A DNA stretch of 64,000 bases from Saururus chinensis. Its lineage: Eukaryota; Streptophyta; Magnoliopsida; Piperales; Saururaceae. Positions within the stretch are counted from its first letter, which is position 1; every line of letters begins with the position of its first letter. The notes below the pieces were generated by a model. The model searched no databases. It worked only from the letters and a program-made list of their open reading frames with translations, and was not told where the DNA came from. The translations under genes were made by a program, and so were the position numbers. Positions 11,733-24,900 of this stretch are shown piece after piece. The DNA lies in the NCBI GenBank assembly GCA_035235625.1, contig CP141141.1:11839968-11903967 (forward strand), in the 5' to 3' direction.

Positions 11733-12052
11733 TGATGCGCCCGAGGTCGCACAATCGGTACCTTGGAGTTTCATGCAGGGAAAGGGAAGGAAGAAGGAAG
11801 AAAGGGGAGAAGAAGATGAATATCCAATTGCATAACCAACAAAGAAGAGAGGGGGTGACCCATATAGGAAGCCGACCCACCCACCTAGGGAATTGCACCA
11901 GCTAGTGGGTCCGACTATTTTGCGGTCCACTAACTAGCCCAATACAGTTATTTCTCCTAATACATAAGCAAATACAAGGGAAATATCAAAGAAAGTAGCC
12001 TAATATGATGAAATAACAAGAAAATAAGTAGTCCGGGTGATCATGCACAACA
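11733..12052 (-). repeat. 5' LTR of the truncated gypsy element
   Basis: On the minus strand this 320-bp block begins TGTTGTGCATGATCA and ends GGGCGCATCA, giving the usual TG...CA ends. It lies one base from a primer binding site. There is no second copy in the window to confirm the boundaries. Confidence 0.65.
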
Positions 12053-12758
12053 CTTGTAAGACGTGGCAATGAGGGTTTGACATAGGGCCTTGCTTCTACA
12101 ATGGAGGAGCGGTGGAGCCACTGAGGTGGTGAAGCTTGAAGGCAGCGACGTTTGAGGCATGGCCATGATCATTCAATAATGGGATGTGAACAGTGTGCAA
12201 ACACTGACCCAACCCGGCTGGTTGAACCCCCGGTTCAACCGATTTGATAAACTTTTCGAGTTGGAACATTTACCAGTTAAATTTGGGTTTATTTGTGTGC
12301 ATTTAATATATTCACGGTAGGGTTTGAAAAATCCAAATCTTGCAACTAATTTGGGTTAGTAGGGTCAATTTTAAAAACATTGAATATTAAAGGTAATTAG
12401 CCTATGCGGCGAAAGGTGGTTGGCAGATATATGGTTAAGTATCTATGTATTTGAGGGTGAGATTGAAAATAAAAAAAAATATGGAAAAAGGCAAACTGTA
12501 GTTCAAATTCATGCATCGTTGTTGTTCAGCGTTTTTGCTGATTTAGATAAAGGAAAATTACTTAAATAATAATTTAAAAAAATATTTACCAAATCAACCC
12601 AAAGTGGTGTTCCTTTTTGCCACGTAGGCACTAGCTAAGCTGCTGGCGCCTATGTGGCTTTTTTTAAAGTTTTATACGATTTCGTCATTTAGAAGGACGA
12701 AATCAAGTTTAAGTTGATTTTGTCCTTACAAAGGATGAAATCAGTTTTAAAAAAAATT
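12053..12758 (+). repeat. Left terminal inverted repeat of the MULE
   Basis: It begins CTTGTAAGACGTGGCAATGA and matches the reverse complement of 19785 backwards. The inner part consists of alternating GATTTCGTC and GACGAAATC blocks that form small palindromes (12690-12750). The inner limit is judged from the loss of similarity after the A-rich run. Confidence 0.8.
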
Positions 12759-13623
12759 AACTCACCTACACTTCACAAATCCAAATCGGGTGGACCATCT
12801 AAACAGATTTTGTCCTTTAAAAGGAGAAATCGCATTCTTTTATTCCCTACTCCGCCTCCACCTCCAGTACGTGTCTCTCCACTCTTCCGTGCATTAGCTC
12901 GTCCTCCACCTCTAGTTCCCACCCTTTGCCCCGCCGCCGTACTCCGGCGTTCGTTGCATTTGAGCACTGCCGACTGGAACCCGTCCTCCACCGGCCGTGT
13001 ATAGAAGTGATTTCGTGTTCGCATTCACTTATTCCGCTTGCCCGAATTTCAATTTAGGGCTTTGGTTGATTGAGCCTTTGGATCTGTTAAAGGTATACTC
13101 TTTCGCTCATTTTTTATAAATTATTTGGGTATCACGTGCTTAGCATTGTTGCATTATTGTACGATCTTTAATGTGATGTTCTTAATTTTTATGGTTGGCC
13201 AATTGTCTTGGAGTGTTTCTATCTATTTTTTACTATGATGAGGAACTAGCGTTGTAGAATTTTTTATCATTCAAAATATTTGAAATTGGACTGAAATTAG
13301 TATTTATGAAGGATTTCATATTCATCCACACTGCATATGACTAAGATAGTTAATGCTTATTTAAAGCTTTCAATGGGTCGTGCAGGGATTCTCTGTTTTG
13401 TAGTCCGTATTAAGTAGATAATTAATGATTTTAGTATGTATGTATGTATGGGTGACTAATTGTATACGTTTGGTATTGCATATGTTTGTTAGCTTATATA
13501 TATAACTGCTAAGTTGATAATCTCATGTTACGTTAAGTAAAGTAGTTATTTTGAGTCAATTATTTAATCCAAGATTAATTTAATCTATTATTTTTTAATT
13601 TAGTAGAGATGGCATAAGAAAAT

Positions 13624-16436
13624 GTTAGATTTTTACTTAACTACGAAGGATGCACAGAAGAATTATTAATTAAGAAATCGTCTACATATGATGCATTTGA
13701 GATGCAAATAGCTAGCAAATTTGTGTAGGATCGAAGAAGATGGAAAATCACTATAAAATGTGTTATTCCAACATATGGATCGAGTTCAAGACAAATATGT
13801 ATAAATGATGATGCATCAATGAGTTTTATGTTTGACCTCTCGCGTCACATAATTTGTTTCAACTTATTTCATGAAAAAGAGGCCCGAGTGCCTAGTGAAA
13901 GGCGAAGTAGTTCACATAGGACCTCTCACAGGAGCTCTGAAAGAAATGTGAACAATGAAAGGCATATGCAAATGCCGGTGGACGATGATGAAGAAGAAAA
14001 TTTATCTATGACAGTAGCTTCAAATGAACGTCATAGGTCGTCTGTCCCTATTGACGATGGAAGTTGACCTAATTGGAGGTAAGGTTTATTAAGTTGTGAA
14101 TCCTTTTTGAATCTTATAATTATCAATGAAATATAGGATGCTAAATTTTGATTTTTGTGTGTAATATGGAGGTACACAATGCATACACACGAGCCATTTA
14201 GCTTTCAAATGTCTCAAGGCAGTGCATGGTGTGGAACTCAAAGTTCGATGGGCATTCATTACCCCTACACAGGTGTTGGTTATACCAATGTTGGACCATC
14301 TAATCAAAGGTGAAATATATATTCATAAATGAATATAACATTTTTAGGCTTTAAAGAAGGGCATATGAAATTGAATACATATGTGATGTTCATATGTAGG
14401 GGCGCTTATGTCCACGATGAAGATATTGAAGGTGAAGATAATATTGGCGAAGCAAGTGGAGAAGATTCTGACATGAACGAAGAAGGGGTCAAAGGTGAAG
14501 TAAGCGCTCAACAGATGGTTGACGGTGAGGGGGATGACACGGTAGACAATGCAATTGCCACAAATGATATTAATGTGGATGATGAAGAGCCCACCATACT
14601 ATAACAAGGTGCCACTCTATGCACACATCACATATGAGGAGATAAATGCGGCAGTTGATTCTTCCATGGATATGGACCAACAAAACAAAGATGAGTTATA
14701 TGTTGCCCGCATCTTTGAGAATAAAGAAACATTTGTTATAGCCTTGCAGGAGTCTTCCATTAAAAATCATGTCGAATCCAAGGTTGTACACACAAATTTG
14801 TTAGAGTATACAGTGAAGTGCATTGATAGTACTTGCCCTTTGAGAGTTCACGACTCAATAAAAAGGGGTGGAGGGTACTTTAAATTGAAGACATATAGAG
14901 GTGACCACACATGTCGGAATGCCCAGCTTAGAACAGATCATAGGCAGTGTTGTGCATTATTTGTTTCGAAGGTCATAATGCACGCTATCCAAGCTGAGTT
15001 AACTCTCACACCAGGTGATATTATTTAAAGAATGAAAGAGAGGTTTCATGTTGACATATCTTATAAGAAAGCATGGGTAGCCATGAATATGACTATAAAG
15101 GCCATTTAGGGGGATTGGGTGGAATCATACAAATTGTTGCCATTGTACCTCAGGGCAGTTCAAGAAGCAAATCCTGGCACCTGCTACAACTTAGAGGATA
15201 ATGAAGTAACTCAACCAGATGGTGGCATGTGTAGGAGATTTAAGCAGTTGTTTTGGGCATTTGGGCCGTCTATAGCAGGGTTTCGACATTGCATCCTTGT
15301 GATTGGTGTTGATGTCACTCACTTGTATAGCTAGTATCCTGGAGCTCTTATGGATGCAACGGCGATAGACGAAACAATGAATTATTTCCTATAGCATTCG
15401 GGATAGTCGGAAAGGAAGATGGAGACAATTGGAAATGGTTCTTAAGTGAACTAAGGGATCATGTACTGATGGGCTTGCCAAATATCGTAGTTATTTCAAA
15501 TCGACATAAGGGGCTTTCAAAAGGCCGTGCCTGAGGTTCTTCCCGAGCCTATGTACTACCAAAGTTATTGCATCTGTCACATAAAGGCAAAATTTAAGGA
15601 GTTTAAAAATGATATACTAACGGACTTGATTGGGGCTTTAGCTTGTGCACTTATGGCCGAAAAGTTTTATGCTAAAATGGACTTGATTGGTCAAGAGAGT
15701 CCTAGGGTAAAACATCTACTCTTAGGAGGAGAATTGCATCTTGCACAATGGTCTTTTGCTCATGATGATTTTAGGAGATTTGGCATGACGACTACAAATA
15801 TGGCTGAAAGTTTAAATAGCGTCTTGAAGGGGGCACGAGGATTACCCATGCAGGCTCTAGTGTCAGCTACTTTTTATCGGGTAGTAAAATTTTTTGTTAA
15901 ACGATCTTCTGCTGCATTTGCCATTGCCACACCATATACTCCCAAAGTGGAAGCAATAATTAGAGAACAAACAAGATAAATTAGGGAGTATATAGTTAAT
16001 AGGATCAACAACAATGATTACGAAGTGATGCCAATTCGTGGCCAGAAGGTTGTGGTCAATGCGAGGGTTCATACTTGCACATGCAATATCCCTCATGTCT
16101 ATTTGTATCCTTGCTCACATCTTATTGCTGTGTGGGGAAAGCAGCGAGAGCCTATACAGGTAGGACTTTTTTACACATCTACCGCTTACAAAAATGTGTA
16201 CTCGACATAATTCTATTCTACTCGTGGTCGGGAGTATTGGGAGAGGGATATACCTTATGTGTTATACCCTCTGAGAGCAACAAGATAACCCGGTCGCCCA
16301 CGGTCTGTTCGCATTAGGAATACAATAGACCGTATGACTATAGAGAGAGATGGTAGAGGTGGATATAAATGCGGGAGGTGTAAAAAAAGTGGGCACAATA
16401 GTAAATCATGTAGAAATCCTCTTGTTGATTGGTAAA
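13624..16436 (+). pseudogene. MuDR-type transposase of the MULE
   Basis: The N-terminal domain starts at about 13624 (VRFLLNYEGCTEELLIKK). An intron-like gap (donor AGGTAAGG near 14079) and an acidic region (14400-14600) follow, then the transposase proper. The zinc-binding MuDR block is at 14700-14950 (ending CPLRVHDSIK and GDHTCRNAQ). The first catalytic block is near 15290 (ILVIGVDVTHLYS) and the second near 15490 (VVISNRHKGLSK), where the usual catalytic Asp is Asn. Then come FGMTTTNMAESLN near 15780, a SWIM zinc finger near 16070 (CTCNIPHVYLYPCSHL) and a CCHC knuckle near 16360 (CGRCKKSGHNSKSC). Nonsense codons occur at least near 13726, 15028, 15334 and 15979. It would cut and move the element if intact; here it is dead. 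Confidence 0.85.
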
Positions 16437-16528
16437 CACATAATCAATTTTTTTATTTATTCTCTATTTTAGGTATGATTATATCTTCCTAATGATTGAT
16501 GATATGTTCTTAATTTTCCGCAGATCAT

Positions 16529-18660
16529 ATGGATCATGTAGAGCCTTCTTACGGGCCAGGCCCGATTGATGATAGTGTACTTGTACAACAAGAGTTACAT
16601 AGGTCAGCTTCTATTTGGAGAGGAGAGGTATGATAACTCTTTATAAAATTTGTTTCATTTTTTTAGATTATAAATTACATTAGGTTATAATTTAAAATTT
16701 TATTATAGGACCCCGGGTGCCTTGATTGCACCAAACATTTTACATATCTTCGCCATTGGCACATAGATGAGTAGATGTTATCGTATATCAAGCGAGTAGG
16801 ATTTAAACATTTTATTTATCTATAGTACGTCCATCTAGATCAGCCTTTATTGACAGCTCTCATTGAGAGATGGAGGAGGGAGACACAGATGTTTCACCTA
16901 CTCTATGGAGAGATGACTATCACACTTATGGATGTGGTAGTTCTCTTAGGACTTCGCATCGATGGACTTCCTGTGACGGGCACAACAGGAGGAGGTCACT
17001 TAGACTTATTAGTTAGACTCCTTGGTAGAGCTCCTCCTGCTACGTCCATGCATGGTAGCCGAGTTAGCCTTCGATGGCTCTTAGGTGAGTTTCGTGAGCT
17101 CCCAGCTGATGCTACGGAGATAGTTATCGAGCAAAATGCACGAGCCTATGTGTTACATTTACTTGGGGCAACAATATTTGCGGATAACACAAGAAGCCAT
17201 GTACATGTGGCATATCTCTCCCTCCTTGCAGACTTTGTCATATCAGGTACTTATTCAAGGGGCAGTGTTACTCTTGCATTTTTGTACCAAGAGTTGGTGA
17301 AAGCATGTCAAGCCATGACCTTGAGGATTGTAGGATGTCTGACTCTTCTTCAGGTAAATGATTTCGTCACTTTAAATATGTTTTTGTATGTATAATTTCA
17401 TACTTTTTTAATAAATTTAATCATATTTTGTTGTATAGCTATGGTCGTGGGAGCATTTACACATCGGTCGACCAAGTATGGAGATGGGTCACTTAGTTGA
17501 GGGTGCTCCATTAGGAGCGAGGTAGGGGATATTTATTTTTAATGCTTAAATTTTTGTAGGAAGGTTTTATTTACTTATGCTGAACTCATTTTTAAAATTT
17601 AACTCCTTAAGGTGGAATGTTCGAAAAAAGAGAACCAAAAATCCACAAGGAGTCCTCCGATTATATAGAGGAGAGTTAGACCACCAGCGGCCCTATCAGG
17701 TAATTTTATTTTATGTTGAACTTTTTTTGTAATGATTATAAGATATGTAAGGTTATTTAAACTTAATTATCTTTATATATTGTATAGGTTATTTGGTAGC
17801 CATACTCACCAGAAGTATTGGCTATGTTACCTCCTATATGCACCAACGAATGGGACATGTGGCTATCGCGAACGCCATTGATATGTTATGAGATTGTGGC
17901 AATGTATGTGCCAGATCATGTAATGCTCCAGTTAACCTGGAGCAAGTGGTCCCACCTTCTACCGTCAAGTTTTCCATCGCATAACTCGATAGGGTCGGCA
18001 TATTACCAATTGGGCTATACATCATGCATCATATATCACTCGATGGGAGGATAGGATAGCCATTGTTATTTGTGGGGAGATGTCTACAACATCGCAAGAT
18101 GCTCATAGTGCATATTACAGTGGTATTTACCGATTACATGGCGATATATTTTACCGCACGATGATGTAGAGGAGATGACATATCAGCCTAGGGGTGCATC
18201 TAAGCCATCTTTGGTAAGTATAACTTTGTTAATTATATAATATTATTTTTTTATTTCTTATTTATTAGTTATCTAATCTTTAATTTATTTTTCTTATAGC
18301 TTCATTTAGTGCAACATATGAATGCACATTTGACTGACATGATTAACACTTGTACTTTGGTTGAAGAATTTAGAGTATCATGTCAATCGATACTTAGGGA
18401 GCATGATAATGTCTTTCGTAGCTTGCCACTATTTCAGTCGGCGATTACAGATTTTCATACACATTATTCTGTAGACAAGGCTGCTCAGACATAGCCGAGG
18501 CATGATTTATTTCATGATATTCCATCTTCATTAGCAGCGCGTAGCTCTCTTCCCTGTTCATCATTTTCGATCACTGCACATGTAGCTCAGCTATATCCAA
18601 TTTTATATTATAGATGACATCGGCTAGCTCGTGTTGAGCCATTTATTACTTATGCTGAGC
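16529..18660 (+). pseudogene. Plant mobile domain (PMD, aminotransferase-like) gene, multi-exon
   Basis: The first exon starts MDHVEPSYGPGPIDDS and ends at a donor at 16628. The second (from 16709) contains the PMD core: LIERWRRETQMFHLLYGEMT, then TLMDVVVLLGLRIDGLPVTG, then WLLGEFRELP. Further exons follow with GT-AG borders near 17355/17438 and 17521/17611. PMD proteins include host factors MAIN and MAIL1, needed for silencing and genome stability, and are also carried by retrotransposons and MULEs. A stop in exon 2 (codon after HWHIDE) and further stops downstream (for example in the exon beginning at about 17788) show it is inactive. It lies inside the MULE, downstream of and co-oriented with the transposase. 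Confidence 0.75.
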
Positions 18661-19107
18661 TGGAACTGGAGCCAAAGTAGGTAGATCATGAAGAGGAGCT
18701 CGTACCGCACCATCAAGGTCAAGGCCGAGGAGATCGTGACATTGAGTGTATTAGATTTGTTATATGTTTCTTTTAAACTAAACATTTTATTACCATGTGA
18801 TATAATATATTTGATAAACACTTATATTTTATGTTTGTTTTTATTAGTTGATGTTAATAACTTTAATGTTATGTTTGTTATGCATGGAATGTGTGGAATG
18901 AATGAACAGGGTGATCGTGTAACGTGTTGAATGAATGAACAAGGACATGTGTTAAAGTTAGTCTAAAATAGATTTTTTAAAATTTAATTAGATCTCACCC
19001 TTTAGAATGACGAAAACAGCACATAGCTGCTCATTTCTTCTTGAGTTGGCAAAGTAATGTGATTTAGAAGGTGATTTCTTCATTTAGAAGAACGAAATCA
19101 TCACTTC

Positions 19108-19785
19108 TAATTTTTTTTAAAACTGATTTCGTCATTTGGAAGGACGAAATCAACTTAAACTTGATTTCGTCATAAAACTTATAAAAAAAACCACGTAAGC
19201 GCCAGCGGCTTGGCTGGCACCTATGTGGCAAAAAGCAACACCACTTTGGGAAATATATTTTTTAAAATTATTATTTAAATAATTTTTCCTTATCTAAATT
19301 AGCAAAACACTGAACAACAACGATGCATGAATTTGAACTACAATCTGCCATTTACCATATTTTTTTTATTTTCAATCTCACCCTCAAATATGTACATACT
19401 TAACCATATATCTGTCAACCGCCTTTCACAGCATAGGCTGATTACCTTTAATATTCAATGTTTTTAAAATTGTCCCTACTAACCCGAATTAGTTGCAAGA
19501 TTTGGATTTTTCAAACCCTACTGGGCATATATTAAATGCACCCAGATAAACCCAAATTTAACTGGTAAATGTTCCAACTCGAAAAGTTTATCGAATCAAT
19601 TGAACTGGGGGTTCAACCATCTAGGTTGGGTCAGTGTTTGCACACTGTTCACATCCCATTGTCAAATGATCATGGCCATGCCTCAAATGTCGTTGCCTTC
19701 AAGCTTCACCACCTCAGTGTCTCCATCACTCCTCCATTGTAGAAGCAAGGACCTATGTCAAACCATCATTGCCACGGCTTGCAAG
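19108..19785 (-). repeat. Right terminal inverted repeat of the MULE
   Basis: The reverse complement starts CTTGCAAGCCGTGGCAATGA, matching the left arm. It contains the same GATTTCGTC/GACGAAATC blocks at 19120-19175. The arm may continue past 19785, because its left partner is interrupted there by the retrotransposon. Confidence 0.8.
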
Positions 19786-21940
19786 ATTGAATTGTCGGGC
19801 AAGCTTCCACAGATGTTGGTGGCAGTAATGTCATCCATTGCTCATACATCTCCTGCTTGAGTGAGAGGACAAAAGGTGGAGTGACACTGTACTGAGGGTA
19901 TGGATGAGGAAATGTGGAAAGTGGGTGGCTGAGGTTCTAGAGCTAAATAGGCAAACACAGATCTAGATCTGGTTCAGCCTAACACTGGGGGCAACAATGG
20001 GGGACTTTGATGCAACAATGCTCAATATGTAGGTGTTCGAGACCATGGAAGGTTGTATCGATACGAATGACAATATTAATCCTTAAATAAGGGTACACAT
20101 CAATGATATGCTTGGTACATTCCAAAATGGGCGTGAACCCTTTGATACACATAAAAAATATTCTAACTAATAATATATTTTTATAATATTCTTTTAGAGC
20201 ACAGTAAATTGTACAAAGGTATGATTGAATATAGAGCCACAATCAATAAGTAATAACACCATAAAAAATATAAATCACTTCAAAGTTCAATATGCATAAT
20301 AGTATAACTTAATTTGCAACTAACAAATAGTTATCAATTACATAATAGAATATTATATCATCAATGTCTTATCAATTAAAAATACTATAATGTCAACGCA
20401 ACATCTACAAGCATAACAACATTTAAAATATAGAATCCACAAACCATAGCGCCCATACAAACTATTACTCCTTCCATCCCATATTACGTACTCTAAATAT
20501 TAGTTCATTTTGGAATCAAATAAGATACTTAATATGAGTGACAAGAATATTGTGGAGAAGTATCTAAGTTAGATGTGTAAGTAAATGCATAATTGTAGAG
20601 TACTATATTTTAAAAAAGTATGTAAATTGTATGGATGATCTCATATATTTTCAAAAAATATTTTCAATATAAAAAAATATTGTCATCTTTAAACCTTTGA
20701 AGAGGTTGGTTTGAATTGTGTTTTTATTTTTAGACAAAAAATTTTGGTAAAAAAGTTATTTTTTAAATAAAAAATATATAAATTAATTTAGTATCGATAT
20801 GTATCGGTTGTATTGATATGATACAACTAGTATGGACGATATGCAACAACTTTTGTGGGGGGTGTACCGCCCCTGTACTGTTCCTATCTAGCTATGTATA
20901 TGTGAATATGCACTTGTATTGATCGATATGACCTTCCATGCTCATGACACAACTCAACTTCTTAGAGCTAGCTATAGAAGTAGGGAACACGCAGGCGAGC
21001 AAGCACCCTAAATTAAATTTAAAGCTAAAATATGTGATTAAATTGAAGGAATTATATCAAATGAAACACTAATTCATCCCCTTGTCTGCACTACACTATG
21101 CAATTATGTAAAAGGAAGAGAATCATCATCCAGATTATCAAGATAAAAATTCCATCGTGCCTCTCACCAGAACATCTATACATCACCACTTGCTTCAAAT
21201 AGAAAGCAAGTAATGATTTCTCTAAAGAAAGAGCTAAAAATAAAAAGGAAATGATGAAAAACTAAATATAAAAGCAAGCACCTAGAGAGCTGGATTGGAG
21301 ACAAGAAGCAGTGGTTTTGGGGCTGAGGGTTTGAGATAGCAAAATTTTTGAGTGAGAGGAAAGGAAGAATTTGACTTAGAGTGTCCTATTCTTATCTCAG
21401 AGATGACCAAGTCATAAAGGCCGCCTCTACAACTGATGAGGTAGAGGATTTGATGTAGGCTTCAGATGAGATAACTACCCACATATCTGAAACACCCATA
21501 AAGCAAAACCAGAAGAAAACTAAATATCTATATAAAACACATAAAAGGGGAAAAACTATTTTTTATTTGCAATCCTTCTACCCAAGATGGTTTTCCGCTA
21601 CCTTTGTGTGGATAGCGAATGCCTGCCTCTTCTTGCATGTTCCCCATGATGATTATCTACCCACAGTAGAAGAAGATCAATTTTCACCAGCGCTTCTACA
21701 CCTCTTGTTCGTCAATTCATCATCTCTGCAAAGGCAATTTTGTTGAAGAGGGAAGAAAAGGGTGGGATAGATTTTTGGTGATGGCGCACAGTGGGAGATA
21801 ATCATGGGAACCGGATTTGATCGGATCCGCTCGAGGGGGTTTTTACGAGTCGCCTCTTAAAGACATGGGTCTAAAGCCATTCCACATATCGGACTTGTAA
21901 GTAAAAATGGTGGAGGCATGTATAAAACCACCTCTACATC
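19786..21940. other. Non-coding region
   Basis: No coding gene was recognised. An 86-aa frame at 19600-19860 is the MULE arm read through. Near 20474 CTCCTTCCATCCCATATTA resembles one end of a Stowaway-type MITE, but no partner end was found. The final 90 bases have alternating inverted repeats (see the long-LTR element that interrupts them). Confidence 0.4.
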
Positions 21941-24900
21941 TGTCAGGACCTGAATTTTTAAAACCGTTTTTAAATAAAGGACACATGATAAATCACAAGA
22001 AATTTTTTTCTTTAAATCAAATAAATCCGATAAAATATCCAGGCTATGATAACTGGGGTTCACATATATGATTATCAAAACATATGATATTATTACACAT
22101 GTCAAATTTTGATAAATAGCAGGTTAACCCTCTAAGTACAAGTTTGTCATCTATCCGAAAATAAATAACCAAGTAAAGTTGGCTCTCATGCCAGTAATTA
22201 TAGTTGCTTACAAGATTGCAGAAGTAAGAAACTAGATCTCACTAGTGCAATGTCGTCCTCAAACGCCACCGACGTCCTGACCTCACAACGTCTTCATTTA
22301 AAGAACCTGCAACCAAACAAGACCAAACAACAACCAAGCATCTCCTCCCCCTTGGAGGAGCATTTCAAAAGAACAAAAGTACTATTTAATATTTTTCAGA
22401 TCTGGCCAACATCATCCGATGTTAATTACCTACGTACTCATCAAACAACATCTCTAATGTTTCTAACAAGATCAAATCTAGACGTAGTTCTGCTTAAAAA
22501 GTACATTATTCTATAAAGTATAGCATCACACATGCAATGCTTAAATATTTTCAATGTGAAAGACTTAAGGAAATGATTGAGAATTTCAAGGTAAAACATG
22601 TATGAAATAAGCAATATCAAATAATGTTATTAATTATCTGTTGAACCATTGTTCGATAATTACATGTCACATATTAGGAAAGTCACACATTAATTACATG
22701 AGAGTGTGAGAAAAAGAATGAATAAAATCTAAACAAAATTGTAAAAAGTTCATAAGTGATCAATTGGCCATAAACTAGCTATCGATTAGTCTTCGAACAA
22801 AATTTGGGATGTCTTCTAGTACATAAAATGATCAATTGTCAAATGTTCATATTGATCAGAGTAACATTTGTTAGATTCAAGAACATGGAATGATTAATCA
22901 CCTTGTGAAAATATTGATAAGTATAAACCTAATTTTGAAACAGAGCAAGGAACTATTAATCGCCCTATGGAATGATCGATTAGTGGGTATATGATTTGCC
23001 TAAATTAAGTCATTCAGAAAGAGTTTGTTCCCTATTAAAACTCAAATACCTAAATTGACACAGAACCTTATAAAAAGCCTAAGGGATGACAAAATTGAGA
23101 TAAGAGGATAGAATTCCTTGAGAGAATTGAAGGGATAAAACTTATATGTTTGAGAGGAAAAATTGAGTGATTCTCTCCATAATTCTTCCATGTACCTTTG
23201 AACTTTTTATAAGATATTGAAAGAAAGGTAAGGTGAGAGAGCTTGATTTATAATGATCTTATGTATTGATTTGTGTGAGTTGTGAGTTGAGGAACTACAT
23301 ATATCACAAACGGATCATCACATGCGAGAGTTGAAGACGATGAAAATTAAGAAAGGTTTTGATTGAAGCTTTAATAGGAGATTGTGTTAAGAAAGAAGAA
23401 GAATAAAACAATGTTCAAATGTACCACGAAAGACATTGATAGCTAAGGGTCATCTGTAGATGGACTTTTAGAGCATTATGGTAATAATTTGAGTCTTTGT
23501 AAGTTCTTAATCTTTTTAGTACATAGATTAATCAGCTAAAGAGTTGGTTAGGTGGTTTTTCTCAAGGAGGGTTTCCACATTAAAATTGCTTGTGTTCTTT
23601 GCTTTATGGGATTTATCATTTGTGCATATGTAGAAGGGGCCACATCTATTAATCCTTGAGTGATTTTTTATTTGAGGCACTATGATGATCTCCATTAGAA
23701 TCATCTAATCCCAAAGACAGACGTACTCATTAAATGTCAACCTAAGTGACAAATGTTACAACCACCACAGACCTTCCTCCAAAGGGAACCATCCATAATG
23801 CGACCCTGGAATCCACTAGGAAGTATCATCACTCATCCTAGCCCATATAGGACCTGACTAGAGTGGAAGGGCATGGCCCACAACTGAACCTGAACAGAAG
23901 TGGCGGGAGAAGCCAACAAAGCAGGATATCAGCTAATCCAAATGTGTATACATAAAATGATCTTTAATAGATTTGTGGTGAGCACAACTCAAGCAAAGCT
24001 CCCTCCAACGGGGAGGTGCAACTACATGGTCAAATCAGCAGCTCCTTAATAGAGCTAAGACTCAAGAAACCATTCTGATCTCCATCTTGCTCATCAATAA
24101 GCTAGGATTCCAAATGACTATTCAAAACCCTATTAGTCCCTTTTAGACTAGGGTTGAAATTTGAAATTGTCATCTGTTCATCAACCAAGGCAATTCGTCA
24201 AGTCAAAGGCTTTGTTCACTCTATGCACTAGTCCCAGACCCCTCCGAGGTATTTTAGTCTTTATCTTGATTAGGTGTTCTCGCCCAATCTAAAGCTATCT
24301 AACCTCATTTCTTAATCTTTCATTACTCTTAAGTTAATGATAAATTACTATCACAATATCAATAGAAAATATTAAAACAATGAACAACATAAACAATATA
24401 GACCCACGCAGGTCCAAGTAAATCATAATATTAAGAATCAAACTTGATAATGATATTAGAAGTGTTTGAGCTCTAGTGCCCTAACCCTCCTTCGGTTAAC
24501 TAATTAAACTTTTATGAAAACTAGTCATAATGTCCCTAAGGGCATTAAGGTAATTATTTTACTTTAGATATGGTCCTCTCCATTCTCGGGTAAGTTTGTG
24601 GCCTCTATAAAGGTTTCAGTATCACATTGGCCGGTTAATTTCATTCACACAAATGGGGGCTAGTCTACATAAGGGGTATTTTTGTCTTTTTACTTAGGGC
24701 TTCCTTGAACCTTGATGGGTCCAAAACTAATCCCAAGGGCACACCTTGATGTTATGAACCTGAAGTAAGTTTCTTGCTATTTAATGGGGTCGTAAACTGC
24801 TTAAACCAACCCTGGTTCAATTAACAATTTAACCTTAACTCTAGGGGTAAAAAAGTCAAATATCTACTTACTAGGATTTTTCACTAACTTGTGGAGTAGT

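Larger units (their letters stand above)
8697..12052 (-). mobile_element. Ty3/gypsy retrotransposon, 3'-truncated
   Basis: On the minus strand the order is LTR, primer binding site, gag, protease, reverse transcriptase and RNase H, which is the order of Ty3/gypsy (Metaviridae) elements. The similarity stops at about 8697, within or just after RNase H, so integrase and the 3' LTR are missing. Stops and frameshifts break every domain. The upstream LTR begins exactly where the inverted-repeat homology of the neighbouring MULE ends (12052/12053), which suggests the element inserted into that MULE terminal repeat. Confidence 0.85.
12053..19785 (+). mobile_element. PMD-carrying Mutator-like element with long terminal inverted repeats
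   Basis: About 0.7 kb at 12053-12758 is repeated in inverted orientation at 19108-19785 with frequent substitutions and small indels. Between them lie a MuDR-type transposase and a plant-mobile-domain gene, both on the plus strand. MULEs with PMD genes are a known plant class. Homology between the two arms stops exactly at the LTR of the gypsy element on the left, so the true left end of the MULE has probably been displaced or deleted. No target-site duplication could be identified. Both genes carry stops, so the copy is inactive. Confidence 0.8.

Noticed and set aside
11209..11905. Plus-strand frames of 70-105 aa
   Set aside because: They are the opposite strand of the gypsy gag and LTR.
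20474..20660. Stowaway-like end CTCCTTCCATCCCATATTA
   Set aside because: No inverted partner end or TA-flanked right border was found, so it is not called as an element.
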